Assembly: GCA_021648485.1 (NCBI GenBank)
Contig: JAKISS010000015.1
Location: 1 to 53,618 of the forward strand
Direction: 5' to 3'
Source: Gammaproteobacteria bacterium
GTDB lineage: Bacteria; Pseudomonadota; Gammaproteobacteria; SZUA-152
DNA: 53,618 nt
The translations under genes and the position numbers were made by a program. Under the pieces are notes generated by a model, which did not search any database, was not told the DNA's origin, and saw only the letters and a list, made by a program, of their open reading frames with translations. Positions 1 through 8,718 of the stretch are shown in pieces; the first letter of the stretch is position 1, and each line of letters begins with the position of its first letter.

Positions 1-2
1 CC

Positions 3-71
3 GACACCGGAAAAGACGAGCGGCGACAGAATCTGCTTTACGAAAACAAAATCGACAGCGAAGAAAAATAG
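3..71 (+). CDS. 3' end of an unidentified gene (partial)
   Basis: An open frame enters from the left edge and ends at a TAG at 69-71. The visible 22 residues form a strongly charged tail (many Lys, Glu, Asp, Arg), a common kind of C-terminus. The product cannot be named from this fragment. A second frame is also open here, so the reading frame is uncertain. Confidence 0.3.
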   Translation, partial: DTGKDERRQNLLYENKIDSEEK

Positions 72-114
72 CACGCGCCACCTAAATGATTGAAATTTAA
101 TAAAATGAATGTGA

Positions 115-450
115 CAAAGTAGAATTAATGAGCGTAATCTTGCTTATTTACACGTATTGGAAGGTGACATGATGAGCAAATCTGTCAATGTTGATTATCG
201 TGCTTTACGTGATAGTTATAATGGGTTGTACATGGCAAATTGTGGCTATGATAAAGCGCGCGCCAATCAATCGCTCAGTAATGGCGATAGCGACCTTGTT
301 GCATTCGGTGTTCCATTTTTGGCTAACCCAGATCTGGTTTATCGCTATCAACAAAATTTGGCTTTAAATGATGCAGATTCTGATACCTTTTATGGTGGTA
401 CAGAACACGGCTATACTGATTATCCATTTTTTGGACAAAAGATGACATAA
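115..450 (+). pseudogene. 5'-truncated alkene reductase (Old Yellow Enzyme, NemA-like) remnant
   Basis: The translation matches the C-terminal quarter of NemA-type FMN-dependent alkene reductases: an LAYLHVLEGD-like stretch near 139-168, then YMANCGYD, LVAFGVPFLANPDL and the terminal FYGG...GYTDYPFF. The family is about 360 residues long; only about 110 codons remain, and the homology runs back to an in-frame stop at 112-114, before any usable start. The FMN-binding N-terminal two thirds of the barrel are gone, so the enzyme cannot work. A Shine-Dalgarno-like GGAAGG at 159-164 precedes ATGs at 169 and 172, so a short peptide might still be made. The TetR gene 7 bases downstream fits a former nemR/nemA-like pair. 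Homology is clear; loss of function is inferred from the missing 5' part. Confidence 0.75.
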
Positions 451-457
451 AACCTCT

Positions 458-1051
458 ATGGGCAATAAAGGCGAAGCATTAAGACAAAGAATTATCGCAG
501 CTGCGGATGAATTGTTTTATCAGCAAGGATATGAAAATACCTCGTTCAGTGATATTGCGGATGTGGTCAATATATCACGCGGAAATTTTTATTATCATTT
601 TAAAAGCAAAGATGAAATATTAAATGCTGTGATTGATGCTCGTATTGCTGGTATTGAGGCAATGTTAGATGAGTGGGATGAGAAATTCGCTGACCCCTTG
701 CAGCGCCTCTATTGTTACATTGATATGCTGTTGCGGGCCCAGGAGGAAATCCGTTTGCATGGTTGTCCCATCGGTAGTTTATGCACGGAATTGGCTAAAA
801 CCAGCCATGCGATGTTAAGTGATGCAAATAAAATGTTTACAGTGTTTCGTGATTGGTTAATGGTGCAGTTCAAGCTTCTTGGGGTTGAAAGCAATGTAAA
901 AAAAATGGCCATGCATTTTATTGCCAGAGTGCAAGGTATTGTTACGGTAACAAATGCTTTTGAAGATAAAGAGTTTTTACAACAGGAAGTAAAGCAATTA
1001 AAAAAATGGCTTGATGATGAGGTTGTTTTTCCGAAATCATCAAATCAGTAG
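458..1051 (+). CDS. TetR/AcrR family transcriptional regulator
   Basis: This 197-residue protein has a typical TetR N-terminal helix-turn-helix (residues about 8-54, with the SRGNFYYHFKSKDEIL recognition segment) and an all-helical ligand domain. After the linker the sequence HGCPIGSLCTEL places cysteines at residues 103 and 109. The electrophile- and bleach-sensing repressor NemR also uses a cysteine near residue 106, so redox or electrophile sensing is a reasonable inference. It lies directly downstream of an alkene-reductase remnant, the usual partner of NemR-like regulators, so its main target may have decayed. No good ribosome binding site precedes the ATG, which suggests coupling to the upstream reading frame. 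The family call is firm; the ligand is not known. Confidence 0.87.
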   Translation: MGNKGEALRQRIIAAADELFYQQGYENTSFSDIADVVNISRGNFYYHFKSKDEILNAVIDARIAGIEAMLDEWDEKFADPLQRLYCYIDMLLRAQEEIRLHGCPIGSLCTELAKTSHAMLSDANKMFTVFRDWLMVQFKLLGVESNVKKMAMHFIARVQGIVTVTNAFEDKEFLQQEVKQLKKWLDDEVVFPKSSNQ

Positions 1052-1258
1052 TCATGAGTGCTCTATTGTTCATGAAGTGATTAAGGCTTTATTGCGCGGC
1101 CTTGATTTTATCATGAATGCTGATAGATCAGCTAAACCCGGCAATATCACATTGAAAGTGAAAGAGTGCCAATGCGTCGTTAAAGTGATGTCGTCGGGTT
1201 TATCAAAACGTATTTATAACTTATGGCATTGGCAAATACGCCCGATAATGATCTATCG

Positions 1259-2797
1259 CTATCTGCTTCGTCGTGGAGTACTTTTTTGAGACTCCAAAAG
1301 AGTACCTGATTTCGCAGAAAAAATATCTAATACGGGAAAAGTGCCAGGTTGATTAATGATTTTGATATCATCAATCATCCAGCCACGAAAGCCATTATAC
1401 AATTCGTCTACCGTATCAAAACTAAACCGTATCATGGCCTCGCTGCTACCGGCGACATCCAAAAGTTGAATCAGTTCTTGTTGTGACCAGATGGGTGCAG
1501 AATTGTAGCCTGTATTTGAAAATGGAATCGGGTCTCTGTTTTGTAAGGATGCCGGATCACTTAAAGGATTAAGTCTTGCAATCGGAGCCCATGTTGTACC
1601 TCCATTGTTGGACGTTTCAATTGTCATGAGATCAAATCCACCTGAGTTGGGATTGACGGATTCGATTTCCCAGAACGTTCTGAACGTTAACGATAGGTCT
1701 CCTGTTGCGCCACTTAAATCAATTACAGGTGATGTTAACCAACCGCTATTATTCATTTCAGATGAGGTTCCACCGCTGTCGGCGCTATCGGCTACCACAT
1801 CATGGGTATCAATAAAATTGCCTTGTACGCTACCCGCAGAATCGACAACTTTACTGCCATACCAATAGGCTTGAATACCTTCTACCGGGTCAGGAACAGC
1901 ACCAGCTGAAGTGTCGTTCGGTGCAAGGCGTACGAAGCCATCGCTATAGGCTTCATTGATAATATTCTCGCCCGCAGTATGAATATGCCACATATTATCA
2001 ATGTTATCGCCAATGACTTTAGTGGTAGTCCACTGATCTACTGTCGGTGAGTCTGGCTCAAAGGTTTCATGAAACAGCGCATTTCCAGTGTTGCTACCTG
2101 TTGTCAGTTGAAGATTAATGCCTGTATTGGTGGTGCCATTAACGACTGAATAGTTTATTGATCTGGATTGATATCCGTCAGCTGAGGCGATGATAGTGGA
2201 TGTCTGTAGTGCATCGGCAAGAGAAGCATTTACATTTATCAGTAGATTATAGCGACCGTTTGCATCGGTAACGGCAGTAGAAAAAATACCATTTGTTGCC
2301 GCTCCTCCTGAAATCGAAACACTGGCACCTTGAATGATTTCCGAGGAGGAGTGAACGGTTCCGGAAACAGATGCTATAACCGCTGCTGCTGATACATCAG
2401 TAAATGTAACGCCTTCATCATCTGAAGACAGTGGCGCTAGTATTGTAATGATTTTAGCGCCATTTTCAGAGGTTACGGAAACGGTAATTGAAACCGTAGT
2501 TCCATCGCTTCCGACTAATTCCAGTACATGTTCGCCGATGTCTAGACCTCCAATTACCGAAAATATACCATCTATGTCTGTAGCCGGACTAGTGTTTCCG
2601 GACACTGTAATGGTCGCACCTTCCAAAGGATTATTGTCGGCTGTTAATATTTGGATTTGTTCTACAACGGCGGGTGTAACGGTGAATGTAGTGCCTGGAT
2701 CGCTTGGGTTTTTTCCATCGCTTCCGCCTCCGGAACAGGCCGAAAGAGTTATGATCAATGCGGCTAGCGCTAAATCACGTATAATTTTTGGATTCAT
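1259..2797 (-). CDS. Secreted lipoprotein with Ig-like/carboxypeptidase-regulatory repeats
   Basis: The 512-residue product begins with a lipoprotein signal peptide ending in LSAC, with the lipidated cysteine at residue 21 followed by a Ser/Gly linker. Residues about 40-120 and 135-235 look like two beta-sandwich modules of the carboxypeptidase regulatory-like type (pattern PLEGATITVSG...TDIDGIFSV and IQGASVSISG...TDANGRYNL). The C-terminal half, from the FHETFE segment to GWMIDDIKI near residue 485, resembles the MAM/jelly-roll modules at the end of secreted proteases, but no protease domain is present. Composition is rich in Ser, Thr, Asp and Asn, as in surface-exposed proteins. It is probably anchored to the outer membrane and may bind glycans or proteins. 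It stands alone, with no operon partner. The exact function is unknown. Confidence 0.8.
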   Translation of the reverse strand: MNPKIIRDLALAALIITLSACSGGGSDGKNPSDPGTTFTVTPAVVEQIQILTADNNPLEGATITVSGNTSPATDIDGIFSVIGGLDIGEHVLELVGSDGTTVSITVSVTSENGAKIITILAPLSSDDEGVTFTDVSAAAVIASVSGTVHSSSEIIQGASVSISGGAATNGIFSTAVTDANGRYNLLINVNASLADALQTSTIIASADGYQSRSINYSVVNGTTNTGINLQLTTGSNTGNALFHETFEPDSPTVDQWTTTKVIGDNIDNMWHIHTAGENIINEAYSDGFVRLAPNDTSAGAVPDPVEGIQAYWYGSKVVDSAGSVQGNFIDTHDVVADSADSGGTSSEMNNSGWLTSPVIDLSGATGDLSLTFRTFWEIESVNPNSGGFDLMTIETSNNGGTTWAPIARLNPLSDPASLQNRDPIPFSNTGYNSAPIWSQQELIQLLDVAGSSEAMIRFSFDTVDELYNGFRGWMIDDIKIINQPGTFPVLDIFSAKSGTLLESQKSTPRRSR

Positions 2798-3135
2798 TTC
2801 GGAATGCCTTTTTCATAAACTTGGTTGGCCTGGGAGCTATCTATTGCCTGCCAATGAAGCTCGCGATATCTAATAACAGTGTGGACACGAGAAAAACTGT
2901 TGGTTTCGTGAAAGAGTCTATCAGTTTCTTCAGGGGAGGGGGAGTGTGACAAATGACCAAAAATATGAACTGCCGTTTTTTATGAGCGGAGCGGATAAAA
3001 GGTATGCGTTACATCACGATTAATGTGATGACTGACGAAGTCAGTGTTTAGATTAGTGATAAAGAGGGAGTGCAGTAAAAAACGAATGACACAAATCGAT
3101 TGTGAATTTTTTTGGCCGATGCCGACAGCCGACAC
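2798..3135. other. Intergenic region with two abutting hairpins
   Basis: No gene is seen in these 338 bases, which form the upstream region of the lipoprotein gene and the downstream region of the transglycosylase gene. Two perfect short inverted repeats lie side by side: CATCAC at 3012-3017 pairs with GTGATG at 3025-3030, and ACTGAC at 3031-3036 pairs with GTCAGT at 3040-3045 around a GAA loop. No U-tract follows, so they are not a classical terminator. Confidence 0.5.
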
Positions 3136-3723
3136 TTAACGTGATCTGAACCAGCGTTTGTTTAATGCAGCGAAAACGCGGTTGGGATACCAGACTTTGC
3201 CCAGACTACCGTTGTAACGGGCCAAGGCACGTTGATAATCACCTTTTTCCCGTTTGAGATAGTGTTTGAGAATGGTGCAGCCAAAACGCAGATTAGTACG
3301 GATGTCGAACAGGTTATCACCCGCTTGAGGAATTTCTTTCAGCCAGAAGGGCATGACTTGCATTAGTCCTTGGGCACCGGCGTGGGAAATGGCCCAGGGG
3401 TCGAAATTACTTTCCACATGAATGACTGCGAGCACCATCTCCGGGGGCAGGTCGGCTTTGGTGGCTTCATAGTGGATGTTTTTTAACAAATCCAGGCGTT
3501 TGGCATCGTCAGGCACGCGCGATTTGAGGCGGGTGGACATGTCCATGAGCCAGACTTCGGCCTCAAAGCGATCTGTGAAGCTATCGGATTCGCCGATGGC
3601 TTTTTCCAGTACAGTGCGCAGTGTTTCGTCAGGACGTTCCTGGGTTGCCGCTTGTGCCATGCCGGTTGTCAGGAGCAATGGTATGCAGCAAGCCAGTGAC
3701 CGGGAATAATGTGAAAAAGTCAT
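3136..3723 (-). CDS. Lytic transglycosylase (SLT domain)
   Basis: This 195-residue periplasmic enzyme cleaves peptidoglycan glycan strands to 1,6-anhydro products. A signal peptide (residues 1-25, ending GMAQA) precedes a short helical region and the SLT/lysozyme-like domain (about 85-190). The catalytic glutamate is E104 in VIHVESNFDP, followed by the family motifs GAQGLMQVMP, NLRFGCTIL and ARYNGS. It is short for the family, consistent with a single-domain soluble transglycosylase. The gene begins 5 bases after proS ends and is probably co-transcribed with it. The family is certain; which MltC/Slt subclass it belongs to is not. Confidence 0.92.
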   Translation of the reverse strand: MTFSHYSRSLACCIPLLLTTGMAQAATQERPDETLRTVLEKAIGESDSFTDRFEAEVWLMDMSTRLKSRVPDDAKRLDLLKNIHYEATKADLPPEMVLAVIHVESNFDPWAISHAGAQGLMQVMPFWLKEIPQAGDNLFDIRTNLRFGCTILKHYLKREKGDYQRALARYNGSLGKVWYPNRVFAALNKRWFRSR

Positions 3724-3728
3724 GTTAT

Positions 3729-5444
3729 TTATGTCGTCTGAGTGTTTTTTTCCTGAAGGAAGCGGGTGACCGTTTCCAGCGGAATATCCTGCTTGTCAGT
3801 ATCACTACGACCCTTGTATTCCAGTGTGCCTGCGTCTAGCCCACGTTCACCAATAACGATGCGGTGAGGGATGCCAATCAGTTCCATGTCCGCAAACATC
3901 ACGCCGGGTCGTTCTTTGCGGTCATCTAATAATACATCAAAACCGGCTGCGATCAGCTCATTATACAAAGTATCAACGGCATCACGCAGGCGCTGCGATT
4001 TGTGCATATTCATTGGCACGATGGCAACGTGGAACGGGGCAATGGCATCAGGCCAGATAATGCCGCGATCATCGTGATTCTGCTCAATGGCCGAAGCCAC
4101 TACCCGTGATACACCAATGCCGTAGCAGCCCATGGTCATCACTGTAGCCTTACCGTTTTCATCCAGTACCGTGGCATTCATCGCTTCGGCATATTTTTGC
4201 CCTAACTGGAAAATGTGGCCTACTTCAATGCCGCGTTTGATTTCCAGCGTACCTTGGCCATCGGGGCTGGCATCGCCTTCTACTACGTTGCGCAAGTCGG
4301 CGATTTGCGGCTCGGGAAGGTCTCGGCCCCAGTTGACGCCTGTCAAATGTTTACCGTTTTCATTGGCACCGCAGATAAAATTGGCTAGCTGTGCTGCGGA
4401 GCGATCTGCAATCACCGGGATAGCGATACCACGCGGACCAATGGAGCCTGCAGAGCAGCCACAACAGGTGTTAACGAGTTCGTCTCCCACAAGCGTCAGA
4501 GGTACGGCTACCTGTGGTAGTTTTTCTGCCTTGAGGTTGTTCAGCTCGTGATCACCACGCAGTACCAGCGCCACTGCATCGGTTTCACTGCCTTGAACCA
4601 GCAGGGTCTTCACGGTTTGTGTTGCATCTACTTTAAGGAAATTGCTGACTTCTTCGATGCTGTGCTGCCCAGGGGTATCTACCGTGGTCATTTGTGCAGC
4701 GGGTGTGGGACGCTCACCAGCAGGTACCACGGCTTCGGCCAGCTCCACATTGGCCGCATAATCGCTGGCACTGGAAAAAGCGATGGCGTCTTCACCGGAC
4801 TCAGCCAGCACATGAAATTCGTGCGAAGCGCTGCCGCCGATGGAGCCGGTATCCGCCAGCACCGGGCGAAAGTCCAGCCCCAGGCGGGTGAAAATGCGTG
4901 TGTAGGCGGCGAACATCTGCTCGTAAGTTTCCTGCAATGATGTCTGGCTGGCGTGGAAGGAGTAGGCATCCTTCATTAAAAATTCCCGTGCGCGTATCAC
5001 CCCGAAACGCGGCCGGGTTTCGTCGCGGAACTTGGTTTGAATCTGGTAAAAAGTCGCGGGCAATTGTTTATAAGAACGCAGCTCGCGGCGACACAGGTCG
5101 GTGATGACTTCCTCATGGGTGGGGCCAAAACAAAATTCACGATTGTGACGGTCGCGCAGCCGCAGCAGTTCACCACCGAATTGTTCCCAGCGGCCTGACT
5201 CCTGCCACAGCTCTGAAGGCTGAATTGCAGGCATCAGCAGCTCCTGCGCACCTGCGCGATCCATTTCCTCACGCACAATGGCTTCTACCTTGCGTAGCAC
5301 TCGCAGACCCAGTGGCAGCCAGGTGTACAGGCCAGCAGCCAGCTTGCGGATCATACCTGCGCGTAACATCAGTTGGTGACTGATGACTTCGGCGTCGGAA
5401 GGGGTCTCTTTTTGGGTGGCAAGTAAAAATTGTGAAGTGCGCAT
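3729..5444 (-). CDS. proS: Prolyl-tRNA synthetase (bacterial type, with editing domain)
   Basis: ProS (571 residues) charges tRNA-Pro in the cytoplasm. The three class II motifs are visible: motif 1 near [12 protein letters not shown], motif 2 with [10 protein letters not shown] and [17 protein letters not shown], and motif 3 [17 protein letters not shown]. Between motifs 2 and 3, about residues 225-400, lies the YbaK-like insertion that removes mis-charged alanine, so this is the long bacterial form. The C-terminal anticodon-binding domain starts at about [11 protein letters not shown]. Length matches the family. The start [10 protein letters not shown] is the conventional one. The lytic transglycosylase gene follows after 5 bases. 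Nothing appears damaged. Confidence 0.98.
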   Translation of the reverse strand: MRTSQFLLATQKETPSDAEVISHQLMLRAGMIRKLAAGLYTWLPLGLRVLRKVEAIVREEMDRAGAQELLMPAIQPSELWQESGRWEQFGGELLRLRDRHNREFCFGPTHEEVITDLCRRELRSYKQLPATFYQIQTKFRDETRPRFGVIRAREFLMKDAYSFHASQTSLQETYEQMFAAYTRIFTRLGLDFRPVLADTGSIGGSASHEFHVLAESGEDAIAFSSASDYAANVELAEAVVPAGERPTPAAQMTTVDTPGQHSIEEVSNFLKVDATQTVKTLLVQGSETDAVALVLRGDHELNNLKAEKLPQVAVPLTLVGDELVNTCCGCSAGSIGPRGIAIPVIADRSAAQLANFICGANENGKHLTGVNWGRDLPEPQIADLRNVVEGDASPDGQGTLEIKRGIEVGHIFQLGQKYAEAMNATVLDENGKATVMTMGCYGIGVSRVVASAIEQNHDDRGIIWPDAIAPFHVAIVPMNMHKSQRLRDAVDTLYNELIAAGFDVLLDDRKERPGVMFADMELIGIPHRIVIGERGLDAGTLEYKGRSDTDKQDIPLETVTRFLQEKNTQTT

Positions 5445-5813
5445 GGTGTGTCTCTATATTTCCCGGATCGTCAATGTGAGGGCGGATTGTAAACGTCGGG
5501 CCACTAAAAGGGGAGGGTGAAGTTGTTACATGCCCATTCCAATGTCATTAAATTTAAATTAAGCACTCTTGGTCAAGCTGTGGGTCAATCCAGAATAAAG
5601 GAAGTCTGGAAACTTGTCGCTTTGCCAAATCCGGTGCTTGTAAACGCAGAGGTCACAGGGACGCAAAGGCACAGAGAAAAACACTAGGGGGGTGTTAACA
5701 ACACGGGATTAGATCGGGCGATACGCGATTGGGTGAGCAAAATAGCAGGCTCAAAATGGCTTTTTCGCGTTGCTTGTCCAGGCAAGACAGGTTTCCGGAA
5801 TTATTGAGTGTCC
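5445..5813. other. Intergenic region upstream of proS
   Basis: No gene is supported in these 369 bases between proS and the DUF3179 gene, both on the minus strand. The right part carries a copy of a dispersed repeat (listed separately at 5642-5687). The part next to proS should hold its promoter, but no convincing -35/-10 pair could be picked by eye. Confidence 0.5.
5642..5687 (+). repeat. Dispersed repeat, half copy
   Basis: The stretch beginning AACGCAGAGGTCACAGG and ending CAGAGAAAAACACTAG closely matches the reverse complement of the right arm of the palindrome at 27601-27687, with only a few substitutions and one indel. It is therefore a single-arm copy of a repeat family present at least twice in this window, both times between genes. 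Confidence 0.75.
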
Positions 5814-6794
5814 TTATTCGATCTTATTCGATAGACCTCTCTCATAGACCAATGTATCTGGATGAAAAGCGTACCAAGCAAACCAGTAACTTGTGGTGCT
5901 GGGCAGCAGTGTGTCAGCGGCATAAATGCGCCCACTGCGATTGGCGGCATCAAATACCACGCGGATGCTTTTACCACCTACCTGATCCAGCAATTCGCTG
6001 TGTTGCCCGGATTGCACGGAATCAGACAGGTGCGAAAATGGATAAGCTTTGGCGACACCATTGATTGTCACGCCGATCACCCATTCCTTGGGGTGGAAGC
6101 GGCGATCAACGGCGCTTACATCGAACATGATTTGCTCGGTGTCGGCATAACCGGCATAGGGTGAGCGGCTGTAATCCCGTTGATAGCCGGTATTTTGGGA
6201 TAGCACTCGGGTCTGCGGGTAACGTGCCCGCCAGTCTGACCAGCTGGTGTGTTCCAGGGGGATTTGTTGCAGGCGCTGGCCTTTCAATGGTCCGCTGATG
6301 GCCTGTTTGCGAATCTGTGACCAGAGCGATTCGGTTTGCCGGTCGTAGAGCAGCACGTCGCTGTTATAGAGCAGGCCGGAAACACCAAAATCAAAATCTT
6401 TTCCGGCCCTGTTGGCCAGAAACGCCATGCCTGTACCGCACAGCGGACAGTAGCTGACCAGTACCGCAACGTCACTGAAATGATCATTGACGATTTCATG
6501 GTAATTGAGAATGCGCACCGGGTAGGCTTTTTGCTCGCCTTGCATGTTAATACCCAAAACGCGATCCGCATCCTCCAGAAAACGGGCTTGTTTTGTGCTG
6601 ATAAAGTTGGGTTGGCTGATGGCGGGAATACCGTCCCGTGCGGGACCGCCGTGTTTTATCTGTTCGATGGGTATCAGCGCATTGGAGAGGTTGAAGCCAT
6701 TATTTGGCTCTGCTTGCAGCAGTTGTGGCCCTTGCCAAAGCCATAAAATGCTCAGTAATAATGGATAAATAATCCAGCGGGCATGGTTGTTCAT
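5814..6794 (-). CDS. DUF3179 domain-containing protein, secreted
   Basis: This 326-residue protein has an N-terminal signal sequence or anchor (residues about 8-28) and then a full DUF3179 domain. Diagnostic segments are DGIPAISQPNF, AYPVRILNYHEIVND, SYCPLCGTGMAF with the CxxC pair at C116/C119, FGVSGLLYNSDVLLYDR and ESLWSQ. The biochemical role of the family is not established; the paired cysteines and strongly conserved His/Glu suggest a periplasmic metal or redox function, which is inference. It stands alone between two non-coding stretches and is divergent from the HipA-like gene. No defects are visible. Confidence 0.9.
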   Translation of the reverse strand: MNNHARWIIYPLLLSILWLWQGPQLLQAEPNNGFNLSNALIPIEQIKHGGPARDGIPAISQPNFISTKQARFLEDADRVLGINMQGEQKAYPVRILNYHEIVNDHFSDVAVLVSYCPLCGTGMAFLANRAGKDFDFGVSGLLYNSDVLLYDRQTESLWSQIRKQAISGPLKGQRLQQIPLEHTSWSDWRARYPQTRVLSQNTGYQRDYSRSPYAGYADTEQIMFDVSAVDRRFHPKEWVIGVTINGVAKAYPFSHLSDSVQSGQHSELLDQVGGKSIRVVFDAANRSGRIYAADTLLPSTTSYWFAWYAFHPDTLVYERGLSNKIE

Positions 6795-6947
6795 GATCAG
6801 CCTCTGTTGCAGTGGTTACCACATTTGTATACGAGCCCGGATTCCAATCCTTGTCTGTGTGACTCTTTGCGAGTGTTTCGGTTCCCGTATCAACGGTGAT
6901 GTGCGGGACAATAAACCAGACTGTGTACAAGCTGATTATATTGTTGA

Positions 6948-7053
6948 AAGCTAGTCGTGTTTCTAGCTTATTATTTCTTGTTTTTTATATAATTTATTGA
7001 AATTGTTAATATAATTTAATTTGTTGTGTATAATTATCTAGTCATTAATCTAG
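6948..7053 (+). promoter_or_regulatory. Promoter/operator region of the HipA-family gene
   Basis: The AT-rich leader holds a perfect 7-base inverted repeat, AAGCTAG (6948-6954) and CTAGCTT (6963-6969), with an 8-base spacer. The spacing equals that of the E. coli hipBA operator (half-sites separated by 8). Further down is a consensus -10 TATAAT (7029-7034), without a good -35, and a direct repeat ATCTAG at 7036-7041 and 7048-7053. Binding by the protein's own winged-helix domain is inferred. Confidence 0.4.
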
Positions 7054-7077
7054 TGGTTTGTCAGAGAGCTATTTATA

Positions 7078-8394
7078 ATGCCGTTGTCGGTCAGGGAATA
7101 TTTAGGGCGCGAGCCTGCAACATCAAAAGAGATACAGGCTGTAACAGGCCTGAGTCAGACTGTGGTCGCACGACGACTCAGAGACATGGGGGATAGTGTC
7201 ATCAGGTTGCCGAGTGGGCGCTCCCCCCGATATGCGTTAACGCGCAATGCTTTTGGTGCGGATGACAGGTTGCCCCTGGTGATGGTTGATTCTCATGGGA
7301 ATACTGTTTTGGCCGCACATATTCGTCCATTAGCCCACGGTGGTTTTTTCGTAGAGCCCGGGACGGGTATGCCTTCTGTACTGTTAGGTGAGAGCGGTAA
7401 TGGTCTTTACGATGATTTGCCGTACTTTTTGAGTGATCTGTGTCCCCGGGGGTTTTTGGGGCAACAGATTGCGAAAGAAATGGCTTCGCTGTCTGATGAT
7501 TTTCCACCGGACTCAAGGTGGTGGAATGCAAACCACATCGGGCGTTATTTGATATCCAACGGTGATGACCCGCCGGGAAACTTCAAGCTTGGCCAGCAGG
7601 CATTTTTACGCAGGCATAAACCGGTTATTTCTACTGTGGAAGACTATCCGGCGCTTGCCGACAACGTTATGAACGGCGTTATTCCGGGCTCATCTGCGGG
7701 TGGTGAGCAACCAAAATTCACCGCTTTTTGTGGTGATTGCTCCGCTCATGTCATTGTTAAGTTTTCCCCCAGGGGAGATGATGCTGTTGCCCGGCGATGG
7801 CGTGATATTTTGATCACCGAGTATCATGCGACAGAAGCACTTCGTGCCGATAAATTCCCTGCCGCAGTAACCCGGCTTATTGAAATGGAAGGCCGACTGT
7901 TTTTGGAATCACAGCGATTTGATCGAAGCGGCGAATATGGGCGCATGTCCATGCTTTCACTTCAAGCCGTTGATGCAGAATTTACCGGGCTGGGCAGTGG
8001 CTGGCCGCGAGTTATGAATGCGCTTTACAGTAAAAACCTAGTGAGCTGGCAGCATGTTTTTGATGCGATGTTTTTATGGGCTTTTGGCCGTCTTATTAAT
8101 AATACGGATATGCACCTGGGCAACTTGAGCCTGGGGATAGAAGGAGACGTGTTCAGGTTATTGCCAGTATATGACATGTGTTCTATGGGCTTTGCACCGA
8201 AGAGCGGGGGAGAAATGATGCCTTATGGTTTTGTGCCACCTGATATCAGTGATTTCAATTTTGACGAGACGGGTGTCCTGGGTGCAAAAGAAAGGGCGCA
8301 TGATTTTTGGGAGCGTGTTGCGCGCGACGAACGGATTTCAGATGAGCTTAAGAAATTTTTGGCGAGAGGGAATCCCGTTGATTTAATGCAATAA
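7078..8394 (+). CDS. HipA-family Ser/Thr kinase toxin with fused N-terminal HTH (HipH/YjjJ type)
   Basis: At 438 residues it matches the E. coli YjjJ (HipH) architecture: an N-terminal winged helix-turn-helix (residues about 1-60, TGLSQTVVARRLRDMG), a HipA N-lobe, then the kinase core. Kinase elements seen are the glycine-rich GSSAGGEQPKF (204-214), the ATP-binding lysine K228 in VIVKF, the catalytic loop NNTDMHLGN with D344 and N349, and the metal-binding D366 in PVYDM. All key residues are present, so it should be active. HipA kinases phosphorylate protein targets and arrest growth; the YjjJ branch has its own DNA-binding domain and usually no separate HipB, and none is seen here. A good -10 and an inverted repeat precede the gene, so autoregulation is likely. 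Targets are unknown. Confidence 0.9.
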   Translation: MPLSVREYLGREPATSKEIQAVTGLSQTVVARRLRDMGDSVIRLPSGRSPRYALTRNAFGADDRLPLVMVDSHGNTVLAAHIRPLAHGGFFVEPGTGMPSVLLGESGNGLYDDLPYFLSDLCPRGFLGQQIAKEMASLSDDFPPDSRWWNANHIGRYLISNGDDPPGNFKLGQQAFLRRHKPVISTVEDYPALADNVMNGVIPGSSAGGEQPKFTAFCGDCSAHVIVKFSPRGDDAVARRWRDILITEYHATEALRADKFPAAVTRLIEMEGRLFLESQRFDRSGEYGRMSMLSLQAVDAEFTGLGSGWPRVMNALYSKNLVSWQHVFDAMFLWAFGRLINNTDMHLGNLSLGIEGDVFRLLPVYDMCSMGFAPKSGGEMMPYGFVPPDISDFNFDETGVLGAKERAHDFWERVARDERISDELKKFLARGNPVDLMQ

Positions 8395-8429
8395 TTGCAC
8401 AGAGGTGCTGCAAGTATTACTCTGGATGA

Positions 8430-8585
8430 ATGCCAAGAGTTTTTGGGGATGAGGTAACCCCGTCGTCGGAGCTAAAGTTTCAAATTGCCATTGTGCTGGA
8501 AATGGCACTTGGCACCAGTACTGAAATGTGGGCGAGGGTGCAGGCTGAGTATGATTTATGGGCGGTGTGGTTGAGGGCAGCTTAA
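8430..8585 (+). pseudogene. HigA/VapI-like antitoxin remnant
   Basis: This 51-codon frame ends in a segment like the C-terminus of HigA-family XRE antitoxins: IAIVLEMALGTSTEMWARVQ followed by AEYDLW. In intact genes this follows an N-terminal helix-turn-helix and an ISPEMALRL segment; here the HTH is missing and the upstream frame is closed by a TGA at 8427-8429. No HigB toxin is visible. It is most likely the tail of a lost toxin-antitoxin module. Confidence 0.5.
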
Positions 8586-8598
8586 ATGTACTATTTTC

Positions 8599-8695
8599 AT
8601 GGGCGCATGAAACGTGCCCATCCTACGAGCTTGTTTTGTTAGAAAACTTTCCCTGTTGGCACAATGTTCTGGTTCCCACACGGGAGCGTGGGGAC
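8599..8695. repeat. Two GC-rich hairpin repeats
   Basis: ATGGGC (8599-8604) pairs with GCCCAT (8616-8621), next to CCTACG, like the GGATGGGC-type intergenic repeats common in gammaproteobacteria. A second hairpin pairs TTCCCAC (8673-8679) with GTGGGGA (8688-8694). Both lie between the antitoxin remnant and a convergent gene and may also act as transcription stops. Confidence 0.45.
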
Positions 8696-8718
8696 GAGAA
8701 AACCATATATGCAACTCG

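Noticed and set aside
1011-1289. 92-codon frame after the TetR gene
   Set aside because: It overlaps the TetR 3' end and the lipoprotein 3' end, lacks a ribosome binding site and has no family features.
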